From Modestobacter altitudinis (GTDB taxonomy: Bacteria > Actinomycetota > Actinomycetes > Mycobacteriales > Geodermatophilaceae), in contig NZ_SJEW01000001.1 in NCBI RefSeq assembly GCF_005930475.1, positions 111,810-175,809 on the forward strand: 64,000 nt of DNA, written 5' to 3'. Made by a program: the position numbers and the translations under genes. Of this stretch, positions 44,967-52,623 are shown piece by piece; positions within the stretch are counted from its first letter, which is position 1; each line of letters begins with the position of its first letter. A model generated the notes under the pieces. It made no database searches, was not told the DNA's origin, and saw only the letters and a program-made list of their open reading frames with translations.

Positions 44967-45653
44967 GTGACCGGGACGACGGTGGCGGGGACGACGGTGG
45001 CCGAGGTGATGGCCGAGCTGGCCGCGCTCGAGGACCCGCGGGCTCGCGAGGTGAACGAGCGGCACGGGGACGACCACGGCGTGAACCTCGGCAAGCTGCG
45101 GGCGGTGGCGAAGCGGCTGAAGACGCAGCAGGAGCTCGCGCTCCAGCTCTGGCAGACCGACGACACCGCGGCGCGGCTGCTCGCCCTCCTGATCTGCCGC
45201 CCGAAGGCGTTCCAGCGGGACGAGCTGGACGTGATGCTGCGCGAGTCGCGTGCCCCGAAGGTGCACGACTGGCTGGTGAACTACGTGGTGAAGAAGAGCC
45301 CGCACGCCGAGGAGCTGCGGCTGGCCTGGTCGACCGACCCGGACCCGGTGGTCGCCAGCGCCGGCTGGGCGCTGACCACCGAACGCGTGGCGAAGAAGCC
45401 GGCGGGCGTCGACCTCGCCGGCCTGCTCGACGTCATCGAGGCCGAGATGAAGAGCGCACCGGACCGCCTGCAGTGGGCGATGAACCACTGCTTGGCCCAG
45501 ATCGGCATCGAGCACCCCGAGCACCGCGCCCGTGCCCTGGACATCGGGGAGCGCCTCGAGGTGCTCAAGGACTTCCCGACCCCGCCGAACTGCACGTCCC
45601 CGTTCGCGCCGATCTGGATCACCGAGATGGTCCGCCGCCAGCCGACCGCCTGA
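44967..45653 (+). CDS. DNA alkylation repair-like protein (AlkD/HEAT family)
   Basis: A 228-residue all-helical protein. LRAVAKRLKTQQELALQLW, VHDWLVNYVVKKSPHAEEL and WALTTER fit the HEAT-repeat DNA alkylation repair family, whose AlkD member removes 3- or 7-alkylpurines. The start GTG at 44967 has a 7-residue repeat (GTTVAGTTVAE) and a later ATG at about 45008 could also be used. Its 3' end overlaps that of the opposite esterase gene by 35 bp. Confidence 0.8.
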   Translation: MTGTTVAGTTVAEVMAELAALEDPRAREVNERHGDDHGVNLGKLRAVAKRLKTQQELALQLWQTDDTAARLLALLICRPKAFQRDELDVMLRESRAPKVHDWLVNYVVKKSPHAEELRLAWSTDPDPVVASAGWALTTERVAKKPAGVDLAGLLDVIEAEMKSAPDRLQWAMNHCLAQIGIEHPEHRARALDIGERLEVLKDFPTPPNCTSPFAPIWITEMVRRQPTA

Positions 45654-46566
45654 CCGCTCGGAGGCGCTCGACGAGCCAGCCGTCCCGGTCGGCCAGCGCG
45701 ACCCTGGCCATGCCGGTCGGGTGGCCGGTGAATCCGTGCGGCGACTCCGGGTAGACGCGGAGATCGACCTCCCCTCCGGATGCGGAGAGCCGGGCCGCCA
45801 TGACCAGGTTGTCCTCGAGCAGGACGTCCCGCGTCCCGACGACCAGCAGGACCGGCGGCAGACCGCGCAGGTCGCCGAAGACGGGTGACACGTCGGGGAC
45901 GGTGCGATCGGTCAGGTGACCGACGTAGGCCTCGAGGAAGTACTCGTCGGCGATCAGCCGTCCCGCAGGGGTCCGGCCACTCAGGTCGTAGGTCCCGAAC
46001 TGCAGGGCGGCGCCGGCGAAGGAGCCCGCCAGGCCCCTGTCCCGGAGCCGGAGCAGTGTGGTCATGGCGAGGGTGGCGCCCGCCGAGCTGCCACCGATCG
46101 CCAGGTCGGTCGTGCCGAAGCGGGCCTCGGCCTGGTCGATGAGCCAGAGCGCGGCGGCCTCGCAGTCGTCGGGCGCGGCAGGCCAGGGGTGCTCGGGCGC
46201 GAGCCGGTGGTCGACGCTGACCACGACCAGCCCCAGCGACTCGGCGAGCGCCGCGTCGCGTGCGTCCCCGTCCGCTGTGGACCCGAGGTAGAAGCCCCCA
46301 CCGGGGAGGTCGAGGTACACGCCTCGCACCTCCCCGTGCGTCGGCCGGTGGATGCGCAGCCGGACCTCGCGCCGGGAGGCGTCCACGACCTGTTCGACGG
46401 GAACGCCTCCGGCGAGCGGCGCAGGGACGTGCTGGGCACGCGCCGCCATGAGCTCCCCGAGGGACGCGGGCCCGCGCCGCTCACCTCGCGCGGCGTAGAA
46501 CGCCCGGCTCTCCGGGACGTGCCGCACGAGTTCCGCTGCGACCAGCCTGTCCAGTCCGACGTGCAC
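45619..46566 (-). CDS. Alpha/beta hydrolase, hormone-sensitive-lipase-like esterase
   Basis: A 315-residue esterase. The nucleophile motif is GGSSAGA (S161), the acid lies in GTRDVLLED and the histidine in SPHGF. The oxyanion motif HGGG reads PGGG (88-91), so the usual histidine is lost. It should cleave short-chain esters, but this change may weaken or alter activity. GTG 46564-46566 is chosen because GAGGAGGG lies upstream and the nearby ATG is out of frame. Its 3' end overlaps the AlkD-like gene. Confidence 0.85.
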   Translation of the reverse strand: MHVGLDRLVAAELVRHVPESRAFYAARGERRGPASLGELMAARAQHVPAPLAGGVPVEQVVDASRREVRLRIHRPTHGEVRGVYLDLPGGGFYLGSTADGDARDAALAESLGLVVVSVDHRLAPEHPWPAAPDDCEAAALWLIDQAEARFGTTDLAIGGSSAGATLAMTTLLRLRDRGLAGSFAGAALQFGTYDLSGRTPAGRLIADEYFLEAYVGHLTDRTVPDVSPVFGDLRGLPPVLLVVGTRDVLLEDNLVMAARLSASGGEVDLRVYPESPHGFTGHPTGMARVALADRDGWLVERLRAVRRSAGGGPSR

Positions 46567-46619
46567 ATGCCCTCCTCGTCCGCCGGTACGTGCTCCGCGT
46601 CAGCCGACGGGGCGCGGGT

Positions 46620-46625
46620 TAGGGT
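46620..46625 (+). promoter_or_regulatory. Possible -10 box for a leaderless hydrolase transcript
   Basis: TAGGGT lies 5 nt before the ATG at 46631; no ribosome binding site is present. The -35 region is not recognisable. Confidence 0.35.
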
Positions 46626-46630
46626 CCGGC

Positions 46631-47590
46631 ATGACGAGCACCCCGGCACCGTCCTGGTTCGACACCTCCGGCTGGGACCCCCGGACCGTCGTCTCCGGAG
46701 GCTCGCGCCTGATCCCGGTCGAGACGGCCAGCGGCACCTTCCGGGTGTGGACGAAGCGGGTCGGCACCAACCCGGATCTCAAGGTGCTGCTGCTGCACGG
46801 TGGCCCGGGCGCCACCGACGAGCTGTACGAGAGCTTCGACGTCTGGTTCCCCGGGGCCGGGATCGAGTTCTACTACTACGACCAGCTCGGCTCGTTCCGG
46901 AGCGACCAGCCCGACGACGACTCGCTGTGGACGCTCGAGCGGTTCGTCGACGAGGTCGAGCAGGTGCGGCTGGCACTCGGCCTGGACAGCAGCAACTTCG
47001 TGCTCCTCGGGCAGTCGTGGGGCGGCATCCTGGCCATGGAGTACGCGGTCCACCACCAGGAGGCCCTCAAGGGGCTCGTCATCTCCAACATGATGTCGAG
47101 CGCGCGGCAGTACAACGACTACGCCGAGGACGTCCTGATGCCGGCGATGGACTCCGGCGTCCTGGCGGAGATCAAGCGGTACGAGGCCGAGGGCCGGACC
47201 GACGACCCGCGCTACGAGTCCCTGCTCATGGAGCACCACTACGTGCTGCACGTGTGCCGGCTGCCGCAGGACGAGTGGCCCGACCCGGTCGTCCGGTCGC
47301 TGGCGCACATCAACCCGAAGATCTACGTGCCGATGCAGGGTCCGAGCGAACTGGGGCTGTCCGGGACGCTCGAGGACTGGGACCGCTCGGCCGACCTCGC
47401 CGGCATCGACGTCCCGGCACTGGTGATCGGCGCGACGCACGACACGATGGACCCCGCGCACATGCGGTGGATGTCCGAGCAGCTGCCCCAGGGCCGGTAC
47501 CTGCACTGCCCGAACGGCAGTCACCTGTCGCAGTTCGACGACCCCGAGCACTACTTCCCGGGGCTCCTGGACTTCCTGCGGTCACTGTGA
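46631..47590 (+). CDS. Proline iminopeptidase-family alpha/beta hydrolase (S33)
   Basis: A 319-residue hydrolase with HGGPGATDE (oxyanion region), the nucleophile GQSWGGILA (about residues 134-142) and a C-terminal catalytic Asp (IGATHDTMDP) and His (NGSHLSQFD). The layout matches proline iminopeptidases, which cleave N-terminal proline from peptides; amide or ester substrates are also known in the family. The gene is divergent from the esterase and ends 18 bp before rnpB. Confidence 0.9.
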   Translation: MTSTPAPSWFDTSGWDPRTVVSGGSRLIPVETASGTFRVWTKRVGTNPDLKVLLLHGGPGATDELYESFDVWFPGAGIEFYYYDQLGSFRSDQPDDDSLWTLERFVDEVEQVRLALGLDSSNFVLLGQSWGGILAMEYAVHHQEALKGLVISNMMSSARQYNDYAEDVLMPAMDSGVLAEIKRYEAEGRTDDPRYESLLMEHHYVLHVCRLPQDEWPDPVVRSLAHINPKIYVPMQGPSELGLSGTLEDWDRSADLAGIDVPALVIGATHDTMDPAHMRWMSEQLPQGRYLHCPNGSHLSQFDDPEHYFPGLLDFLRSL

Positions 47591-47608
47591 CCACTGGCCG
47601 GAGGGGAC

Positions 47609-48016
47609 GACGGACGAGTCGGCCTGTACGCCGGGTTCTGTCCCCGGGTGCCTCACGGCATCCCGATGAGCGGCCATCCATCTAGGCCTGCCGTTGCCGG
47701 CAGGCTCGAGCGGTCCACCCGCAGGCTCGGGCGGGCAGCCCTCGAACGCCTGCGCAGGACGGCGGCGAGCCGTCGTCCCTCTCGACCTTGCTCCGGGTGG
47801 GGTTTACCGAGCCACACCGGTCACCCGGTGTGCGGTGGTCTCTTACACCGCCGTTTCACCCTTACCAGTGCACGCACTGGCGGTCTGTTCTCTGTGGCAC
47901 TGTCCCGCGGGTCACCCCGGGTCGCTGTTAACGACCACCCTGCCCTGTGGAGCCCGGACGTTCCTCGGCGGCGGGGTCTCCCCCGCCGACGCGACCGCCC
48001 AGCCAACTCGTCCGTC
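47609..48016 (-). ncRNA. rnpB: RNase P RNA (bacterial class A)
   Basis: The catalytic RNA that trims tRNA 5' ends. On the minus strand the conserved GAGGAACGTCCGGGCTC lies at 47950-47966 (CR-I, P4 5' strand), followed by ACAGTGCCACAGAGAACAGACC in the middle, and AGAACCCGGCGTACAGGCCG near the 3' end (47621-47640). The two ends pair as a 15-bp P1 helix with one G-U (48002-48016 with 47609-47623). The length of about 408 nt is normal. Open frames across this region are not genes. Confidence 0.97.
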
Positions 48017-48023
48017 GGGCCGG

Positions 48024-48029
48024 AGCTTA
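48024..48029 (-). promoter_or_regulatory. -10 box of rnpB
   Basis: The minus strand reads TAAGCT (TAnnnT) 7 nt before the first base of P1 (48016), the expected start of transcription. It lies in the 21 bp between the PIG-L stop codon and rnpB. Confidence 0.6.
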
Positions 48030-48037
48030 CCCGCCGG

Positions 48038-48754
48038 TCATCCCCAGTAGAGCCGGAAGCCCACCCGGCGCGTGCCGTCCTCGGCCGCGGTCGCCATGTC
48101 GACGATCTGCCGGGCCTGTTCCTCGACCGGGGTGTCCGACAGCAGTTCCAGGTAGCGCCGGTGCTCGCTCAGCGAGGCCACCGCCGTCTCCACGTGCTCG
48201 CCGACGTCGACCAGGTGCGCCGGATCGAGCATCTCGGTCACCGCAACGTACTGCGACCGCCACCGCGGCTCGGTCAGGTCCCGGAAGATCCACTCGTTGT
48301 TGGCGTCCGCGACGGCGTCCAGCACGCACTGGCCAAGCGCCCGATGGTCCGGGGAGTTCAGGTAGCCCGGGGACATGCCCGGCGGGGTCCACGTCGCCCC
48401 GAAGTACCCGGTGACCACCAGGTTCGGCTGGTGGCGGCGGATCGCGCCGGCGATCGCCCGCCGCAGGTCCGGCCCCTCGACGAGCACACCGTCGCGGAAG
48501 TCGAGGAACTCCACCTCGCTCACCCCGACGACGGCGGCCGACCGCCGCTCCTCCTCCTCGCGCAGCGGCCCGACCTCCTCCGGCGGCACCCCAGCCATCC
48601 CGGCCTCGCCTCGCGTGGCCAGCAGGTAGTGCACCTCCTTGCCCGCCGACGTCCAGGAGGCGACGGCGGCTGCGAGGCCGTACTCGATGTCGTCGGGATG
48701 GGCCGCGACGACGAGTGCGCGCTGCCAGTCGTCCGGGAACGCCGTAGGAGCCAT
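48038..48754 (-). CDS. PIG-L / LmbE family deacetylase
   Basis: A 238-residue enzyme with the metal-binding AHPDDIEYG (about 17-25) and NSPDHRALGQ (about 133-142), which supplies the third histidine. The family removes acetyl groups from N-acetylglucosamine-type substrates, such as mycothiol precursors. This form is closer to generic LmbE proteins than to MshB, and its substrate is unknown. It lies 21 bp upstream of rnpB on the same strand. Confidence 0.9.
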   Translation of the reverse strand: MAPTAFPDDWQRALVVAAHPDDIEYGLAAAVASWTSAGKEVHYLLATRGEAGMAGVPPEEVGPLREEEERRSAAVVGVSEVEFLDFRDGVLVEGPDLRRAIAGAIRRHQPNLVVTGYFGATWTPPGMSPGYLNSPDHRALGQCVLDAVADANNEWIFRDLTEPRWRSQYVAVTEMLDPAHLVDVGEHVETAVASLSEHRRYLELLSDTPVEEQARQIVDMATAAEDGTRRVGFRLYWG

Positions 48755-48773
48755 GCCGGGAGTCTGCCCGGGC

Positions 48774-50306
48774 TCAGCGCGCCGCGGCAGTCTCCTGCGG
48801 CTGGCCCGCCGGCCGGCCGGCCTGGTGACCGTTGCTCGGCGCGCCGGCCCGGACGAGCCAGAACACCAGCACCCCGCCCACGAGCGCGGCGACGGCGCAG
48901 ACCACGAACACGTCACGCAGCCCGCTGGCGTAGGCGCTGCCCAGCAGATCGGCGAGGCCCGCCCGCTGCTCGGCGGGTGCGGAGCCGATGAGCTGGCCGG
49001 CCTGACCGGCGGTCAGCGCTGACGCGGTGCCCGCCGGGTCCGGCGAACCGCCGTCCCGCAGCGCGGCGGTCGCCTGGGCGGTGAACACGCTGCCCAGCAC
49101 CGCCACGCCGAGGGCGAAGCCGAGCTGCCGGGCGGTGTTCACCGCACCGGAGGCCATGCCGCTGCGCTCCCGCGGGACCGTCGCCAGCGCCGCGGAGGCC
49201 AGCGTCGGGTTGGCCACCCCGACCCCGACGCCGAGCACCGCGAGCCCGGGCACGAGCACCGTCCAGGAGGAGTCGGCGTCGACCATGGCCAGCAGCAGCG
49301 ACGCGACCCCGATCAGGAGCAGCCCACCGCCGAGCACCAGCCGCGGCGCCATCGTCTGCAGGAACCGGCCGGCGAGGGCGGCGACGAGGAAGCTGCAGGC
49401 CGACAGCGGGATGAAGACCAGCCCACCTTGGAGCGGCGAGAGGCCGAGCACCGACTGCAGCCACAGCGAGGTGTAGAGGCTCGCGGAGAACGCGGCCGCG
49501 TTCAGCAGCAGCGCGCCCAGCATGATCCCGGTGAAGGACCGGTTGCCGAACAGCGAGACGTCGAGCATCGGCGCCCGGCGGCTGCGCTCCACCAGCACCC
49601 ACACCCCCAGGACGACGAGACCGCCGACCAGCGGCCCCCAGGCGACCGGCGCACCCCAGCCGTCCGCCGCTGCACGGACCAGGCCGAACACGACGCCGCC
49701 GGCGCCGAGGGTGAACAGCGCGATGCCCGGGACGTCGGGCCGGGGGGCGTTGGGCTGGCGCGCCTCCTGCACCGCGACCAGCGTCACCACGACGGCGAGG
49801 ACGCTGATCGGGAGGTTGACGAAGAAGATCCAGCGCCAGGAGAGCTCGGTGAGCGCGCCACCAAGGATCGGACCGAGCGCGGCGGCCGCACCGACGACGG
49901 CGCCCCAGATCCCGAAGGCGGTCCCGCGGTCACGCCCCTCGTAGCTGGTGTTGATCAGCGCGATGGTCGTCGCCAGCATCGCCGCGCCACCGATCCCCTG
50001 GACCGCCCGCGCTCCGATCAGCAGCTCCGCGTTCGGGGCCAGCCCGCAGGCCAGCGAGGCCACCGCGAACAGCAGCAGTCCGGCGAGGTAGACCTTCCGC
50101 CGGCCGTACAGGTCGGCGAGGGACCCGGCGCCCAGCACCAGCGCGGACAGCGCGAGCGCGTAGACGTCGACCACCCACTGCAGCTGGTCGAACGACGTGC
50201 CCAGGTCCAGGGCCATGTCGGGCAGGGCGACGTTCACGATCGTGACGTCGATGAGGAGCATGAACGTGCCGGTGCAGATCGCGACCAGCGGCAACCACTT
50301 GCGCAT
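48774..50306 (-). CDS. MFS exporter, DHA2 (EmrB/QacA) family
   Basis: A 510-residue exporter with 14 predicted segments. The N-terminal LLIDVTIVNVALPDM (segment 1), GSLADLYGRRKV (motif A) and GPILGGALTELSWRWIFFVNLP (motif C and after) mark the family of drug:H+ antiporters. It expels a toxic compound or metabolite. Its C-terminal 50 residues are Gly/Ala-rich. It is divergent from an Lrp-type regulator, which very likely controls it. Confidence 0.92.
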   Translation of the reverse strand: MRKWLPLVAICTGTFMLLIDVTIVNVALPDMALDLGTSFDQLQWVVDVYALALSALVLGAGSLADLYGRRKVYLAGLLLFAVASLACGLAPNAELLIGARAVQGIGGAAMLATTIALINTSYEGRDRGTAFGIWGAVVGAAAALGPILGGALTELSWRWIFFVNLPISVLAVVVTLVAVQEARQPNAPRPDVPGIALFTLGAGGVVFGLVRAAADGWGAPVAWGPLVGGLVVLGVWVLVERSRRAPMLDVSLFGNRSFTGIMLGALLLNAAAFSASLYTSLWLQSVLGLSPLQGGLVFIPLSACSFLVAALAGRFLQTMAPRLVLGGGLLLIGVASLLLAMVDADSSWTVLVPGLAVLGVGVGVANPTLASAALATVPRERSGMASGAVNTARQLGFALGVAVLGSVFTAQATAALRDGGSPDPAGTASALTAGQAGQLIGSAPAEQRAGLADLLGSAYASGLRDVFVVCAVAALVGGVLVFWLVRAGAPSNGHQAGRPAGQPQETAAAR

Positions 50307-50371
50307 GCGCTCACTGTGCGACGACCCAGCGACAGGAGTGACACCAGAGCGGCGTCGGTGACGGGATCCTC

Positions 50372-50391
50372 CACCATTACGCGGAATGGTG
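50372..50391. promoter_or_regulatory. Inverted repeat, probable Lrp-type operator
   Basis: A 7-bp inverted repeat (50372-50378 and 50385-50391) with a 6-nt spacer lies right before the regulator start (50396) and 65 bp upstream of the exporter start. Position and symmetry suit autoregulation by the adjacent Lrp/AsnC protein. Confidence 0.5.
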
Positions 50392-50395
50392 CAGG

Positions 50396-51403
50396 ATGTC
50401 GACTGTGCTCGACGCCGTGGACCGTCAGATCGTGCACGCCATGCAGATCGACGGTCGCGCTCCCTTCAGCCGGGTGGCGTCGGTGCTCGGGGTCTCGGAG
50501 CAGACCGTGGCCCGCCGGTGGCGGCGGCTGCGTGCCGACGGCGTCGTCCGGGTGCTGGGGCTGACCACGCCGGAGGCGACCGAGCCCAGCTGGCACATCC
50601 GGATGCGGGTCCAGCCGGCCGCGGCCGGCGCCGTCGCCGACGCGCTGGCCCGTCGGCCCGACGTCTCGTGGGTGAGCCTGACCGCCGGTGGCGCGGAGAT
50701 CACCTGCTCGACCCGGCCGCGCACGCCGCGCCAGCGCGACGCGCTGCTGCTGGACCGGCTGCCGCGCACGGTGCAGGTCATCGACCTGGCCGCCTTCTCG
50801 GTGCTGCACGCCTACGTCGGCGGAGCCTACGAGTGGACCGGCTTCGAGGACCCGCTGACCGACGAGCAGGTCGCCGCGCTCAGCCACGAGTCAGCGCGGG
50901 TCGCGACCGCCCCGGTGGCCCTCGACCCGGAGGACGACCTGCTGTTCGCCGCGCTCGCCACCGACGGCCGGCTCAGCTACGCCGAGCTCGCCGGGGTCAC
51001 CGGGTGGTCGGAGAGCCGGGTGGCGCGGCGGGTGGAGGCCCTCCGGTCGGCCGGTGCGCTGTACTTCGACCTGGAGATCGCCAGCGAACTGCTCGGGCAC
51101 CCGGTCAGCGCGATGCTCTGGCTCGGCGTGGCACCGGCGGACATCGCCCACGTCGGCGAGTCGCTGGCCCGGGAGCCGGAGACCGCCTTCACCGCCGTGG
51201 TGACCGGTCCGGCCAACCTGATGGTGGCGGTGACCTGCCGGGACACCGCGCACCTGTACCGGTTCCTCACCGACCGGGTCGGCGCCCTGCCGGTCCGCAG
51301 CCTGGAGACCTCCACCGTGCTGCGCCGGGTCAAGCAGGCCGGCAGCCTGATGGACGGCCCGCGGCTCACCGACCCCGAGCCGCCACCGGTCCGCGGCCGC
51401 TGA
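50396..51403 (+). CDS. Lrp/AsnC family regulator, duplicated form
   Basis: A 335-residue protein with two AsnC-type units. Each has a winged HTH (LDAVDRQIVHAMQIDGRAPF at the start, and EDDLLFAALATDGRLSYAEL at about 180) and an RAM-like ligand domain. This double arrangement is typical of actinobacterial regulators next to transporter genes. It is divergent from the DHA2 exporter and probably represses it until a ligand, perhaps an amino acid or a drug, binds. A terminator follows. Confidence 0.9.
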   Translation: MSTVLDAVDRQIVHAMQIDGRAPFSRVASVLGVSEQTVARRWRRLRADGVVRVLGLTTPEATEPSWHIRMRVQPAAAGAVADALARRPDVSWVSLTAGGAEITCSTRPRTPRQRDALLLDRLPRTVQVIDLAAFSVLHAYVGGAYEWTGFEDPLTDEQVAALSHESARVATAPVALDPEDDLLFAALATDGRLSYAELAGVTGWSESRVARRVEALRSAGALYFDLEIASELLGHPVSAMLWLGVAPADIAHVGESLAREPETAFTAVVTGPANLMVAVTCRDTAHLYRFLTDRVGALPVRSLETSTVLRRVKQAGSLMDGPRLTDPEPPPVRGR

Positions 51404-51424
51404 GGAAGGACCCCGTCCTCCTCA
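51401..51424 (+). terminator. Hairpin overlapping the Lrp-type gene stop
   Basis: A 10-bp stem with one bulged A (51401-51411 with 51415-51424) and a 3-nt loop begins at the TGA stop codon itself. Confidence 0.6.
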
Positions 51425-51470
51425 CCCCTCGCACGCTCGGGGCGAGCCTCGGGACGAGGCCACGAGACCC

Positions 51471-51830
51471 TCACCCCCCGCGGGCGACTCGCAGGGCGGC
51501 CTGGATCATCGGGACCTGGAAGGGGATCCGGGCGGCGGCGACCGCCAGCTTCCACGGCTGACGGCGGAAGGCCCGCAGCGTCTGCGCGTGCGCGGGCAGC
51601 ACCCCGACCAACACCGCCACCGCGGCCCAGCCCCCGAGCCGGCGGGTGGCCGGGACGGCGACCAGCGCGGCGGTGGCCAGCTCGGCCACCCCGCTGCCGA
51701 TCACCCAGGGCCGGGGCCGGCCGAGCTCGGGCGGGATCATCCAGTCGTAGGCCTGCGGACGGACGAGGTGGAAGGCACCGGTCCCGGTCATCCCCGCCGC
51801 GATGGCCAGCGCTCGCACGTCCCTCGGCAT
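51471..51830 (-). CDS. DoxX-like membrane protein
   Basis: A 119-residue protein with four predicted segments. FHLVRPQAYDWMIPPELG (about 20-38) and the GSGVAELATAALV helix are the DoxX pattern. Related proteins take part in redox or thiol stress complexes; no partner is seen here. The ATG at 51828-51830 has a TACGGT box 6 nt upstream, so it is probably leaderless and shares its promoter with the divergent TSUP gene. Confidence 0.8.
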   Translation of the reverse strand: MPRDVRALAIAAGMTGTGAFHLVRPQAYDWMIPPELGRPRPWVIGSGVAELATAALVAVPATRRLGGWAAVAVLVGVLPAHAQTLRAFRRQPWKLAVAAARIPFQVPMIQAALRVARGG

Positions 51831-51836
51831 GGGCAC

Positions 51837-51846
51837 ACCGTAGGCT
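51837..51846. promoter_or_regulatory. Overlapping divergent -10 boxes (DoxX and TSUP genes)
   Basis: The 10-base sequence ACCGTAGGCT holds a minus-strand TACGGT (51837-51842, 6 nt from the DoxX ATG) and a plus-strand TAGGCT (51841-51846, 8 nt from the TSUP GTG). They overlap by two bases. No strong -35 boxes are visible. Confidence 0.5.
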
Positions 51847-51854
51847 CGCCGGTC

Positions 51855-52610
51855 GTGTCCGCTGTCGACCTGCTCATCGCCGCCGGGGTCGCGCTCCTCG
51901 CCGGTGGCATCAACTCCATCGCCGGCGGCGGGTCGCTGATCCTGTTCCCCGTCCTGGTCGGGCTGGGCCTGGGCACGGTGCCGGCGAACGTCACCAACTC
52001 GGTCGCCCAGTGGCCCGGTTACATCGGCGGGGTGCTCGGCTTCCGCAGCGAGTACGGCGGCCAGCGCGGGCGGCTGGTCCGGTTCTCCGTCGTCGCGGTG
52101 CTCGGCGGCACGGTCGGCTCGGTCCTGCTGCTCACCACCCCCAGCGAGGCGTTCGACACCGTCGTCCCGGTGCTGGTGTTCGGAGCCAGCATCCTGCTGG
52201 CCTTCCAGCCGCTGATCACCAAGCGGCTCAAGCGGGCCGACGACGGCGGCCGGACCGGCGACCCGGCGTGGCTGTACGTGGCACTGTTCCTGGCCACCGT
52301 CTACGGCGGCTACTTCGGTGGCGCGCTGGGCGTGATCCTGGTCGGCGTCCTGGGGCTCGGTCTGGGACGGCTGAAGCTGGCCAACGCGATGAAGAGCGCG
52401 ATCTCGCTGGTCACCGCCTCGGTCACGGTGGTCGTCTTCGGCATCTGGGGTCCGGTCGAGTGGGCCTACGTCGCGGTCTGCGCGCCCGCGGCCCTGCTCG
52501 GCGGTTTCCTCGGCGCCAAGGTCGCCACCCGGATCCCGAGCACGCCGCTGCGGGTGCTCATCGTCGTCTTCGGCATCGCGGTCTCGATCTACCTGTTCAT
52601 CCGCGGCTGA
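51855..52610 (+). CDS. TSUP (TauE/SafE) family permease
   Basis: A 251-residue protein with eight predicted segments. AGGINSIAGGGSLILFPVLV at the N-terminus and YGGYFGGALGVILVGVLGL in the middle are the two repeated family motifs. TSUP proteins move sulphur-containing organic anions such as sulphite or sulphonates. The GTG start has no ribosome binding site but a TAGGCT box 8 nt upstream, fitting a leaderless transcript. The ArsB-like gene starts 13 bp downstream. Confidence 0.88.
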   Translation: MSAVDLLIAAGVALLAGGINSIAGGGSLILFPVLVGLGLGTVPANVTNSVAQWPGYIGGVLGFRSEYGGQRGRLVRFSVVAVLGGTVGSVLLLTTPSEAFDTVVPVLVFGASILLAFQPLITKRLKRADDGGRTGDPAWLYVALFLATVYGGYFGGALGVILVGVLGLGLGRLKLANAMKSAISLVTASVTVVVFGIWGPVEWAYVAVCAPAALLGGFLGAKVATRIPSTPLRVLIVVFGIAVSIYLFIRG

Positions 52611-52623
52611 CCGGCCCGGCGCA

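Noticed and set aside
47648..48991. Long open frames running across the RNase P RNA region
   Set aside because: The conserved RNase P RNA elements and P1 pairing explain the sequence; the frames show Arg/Pro-rich composition typical of GC-rich noise.
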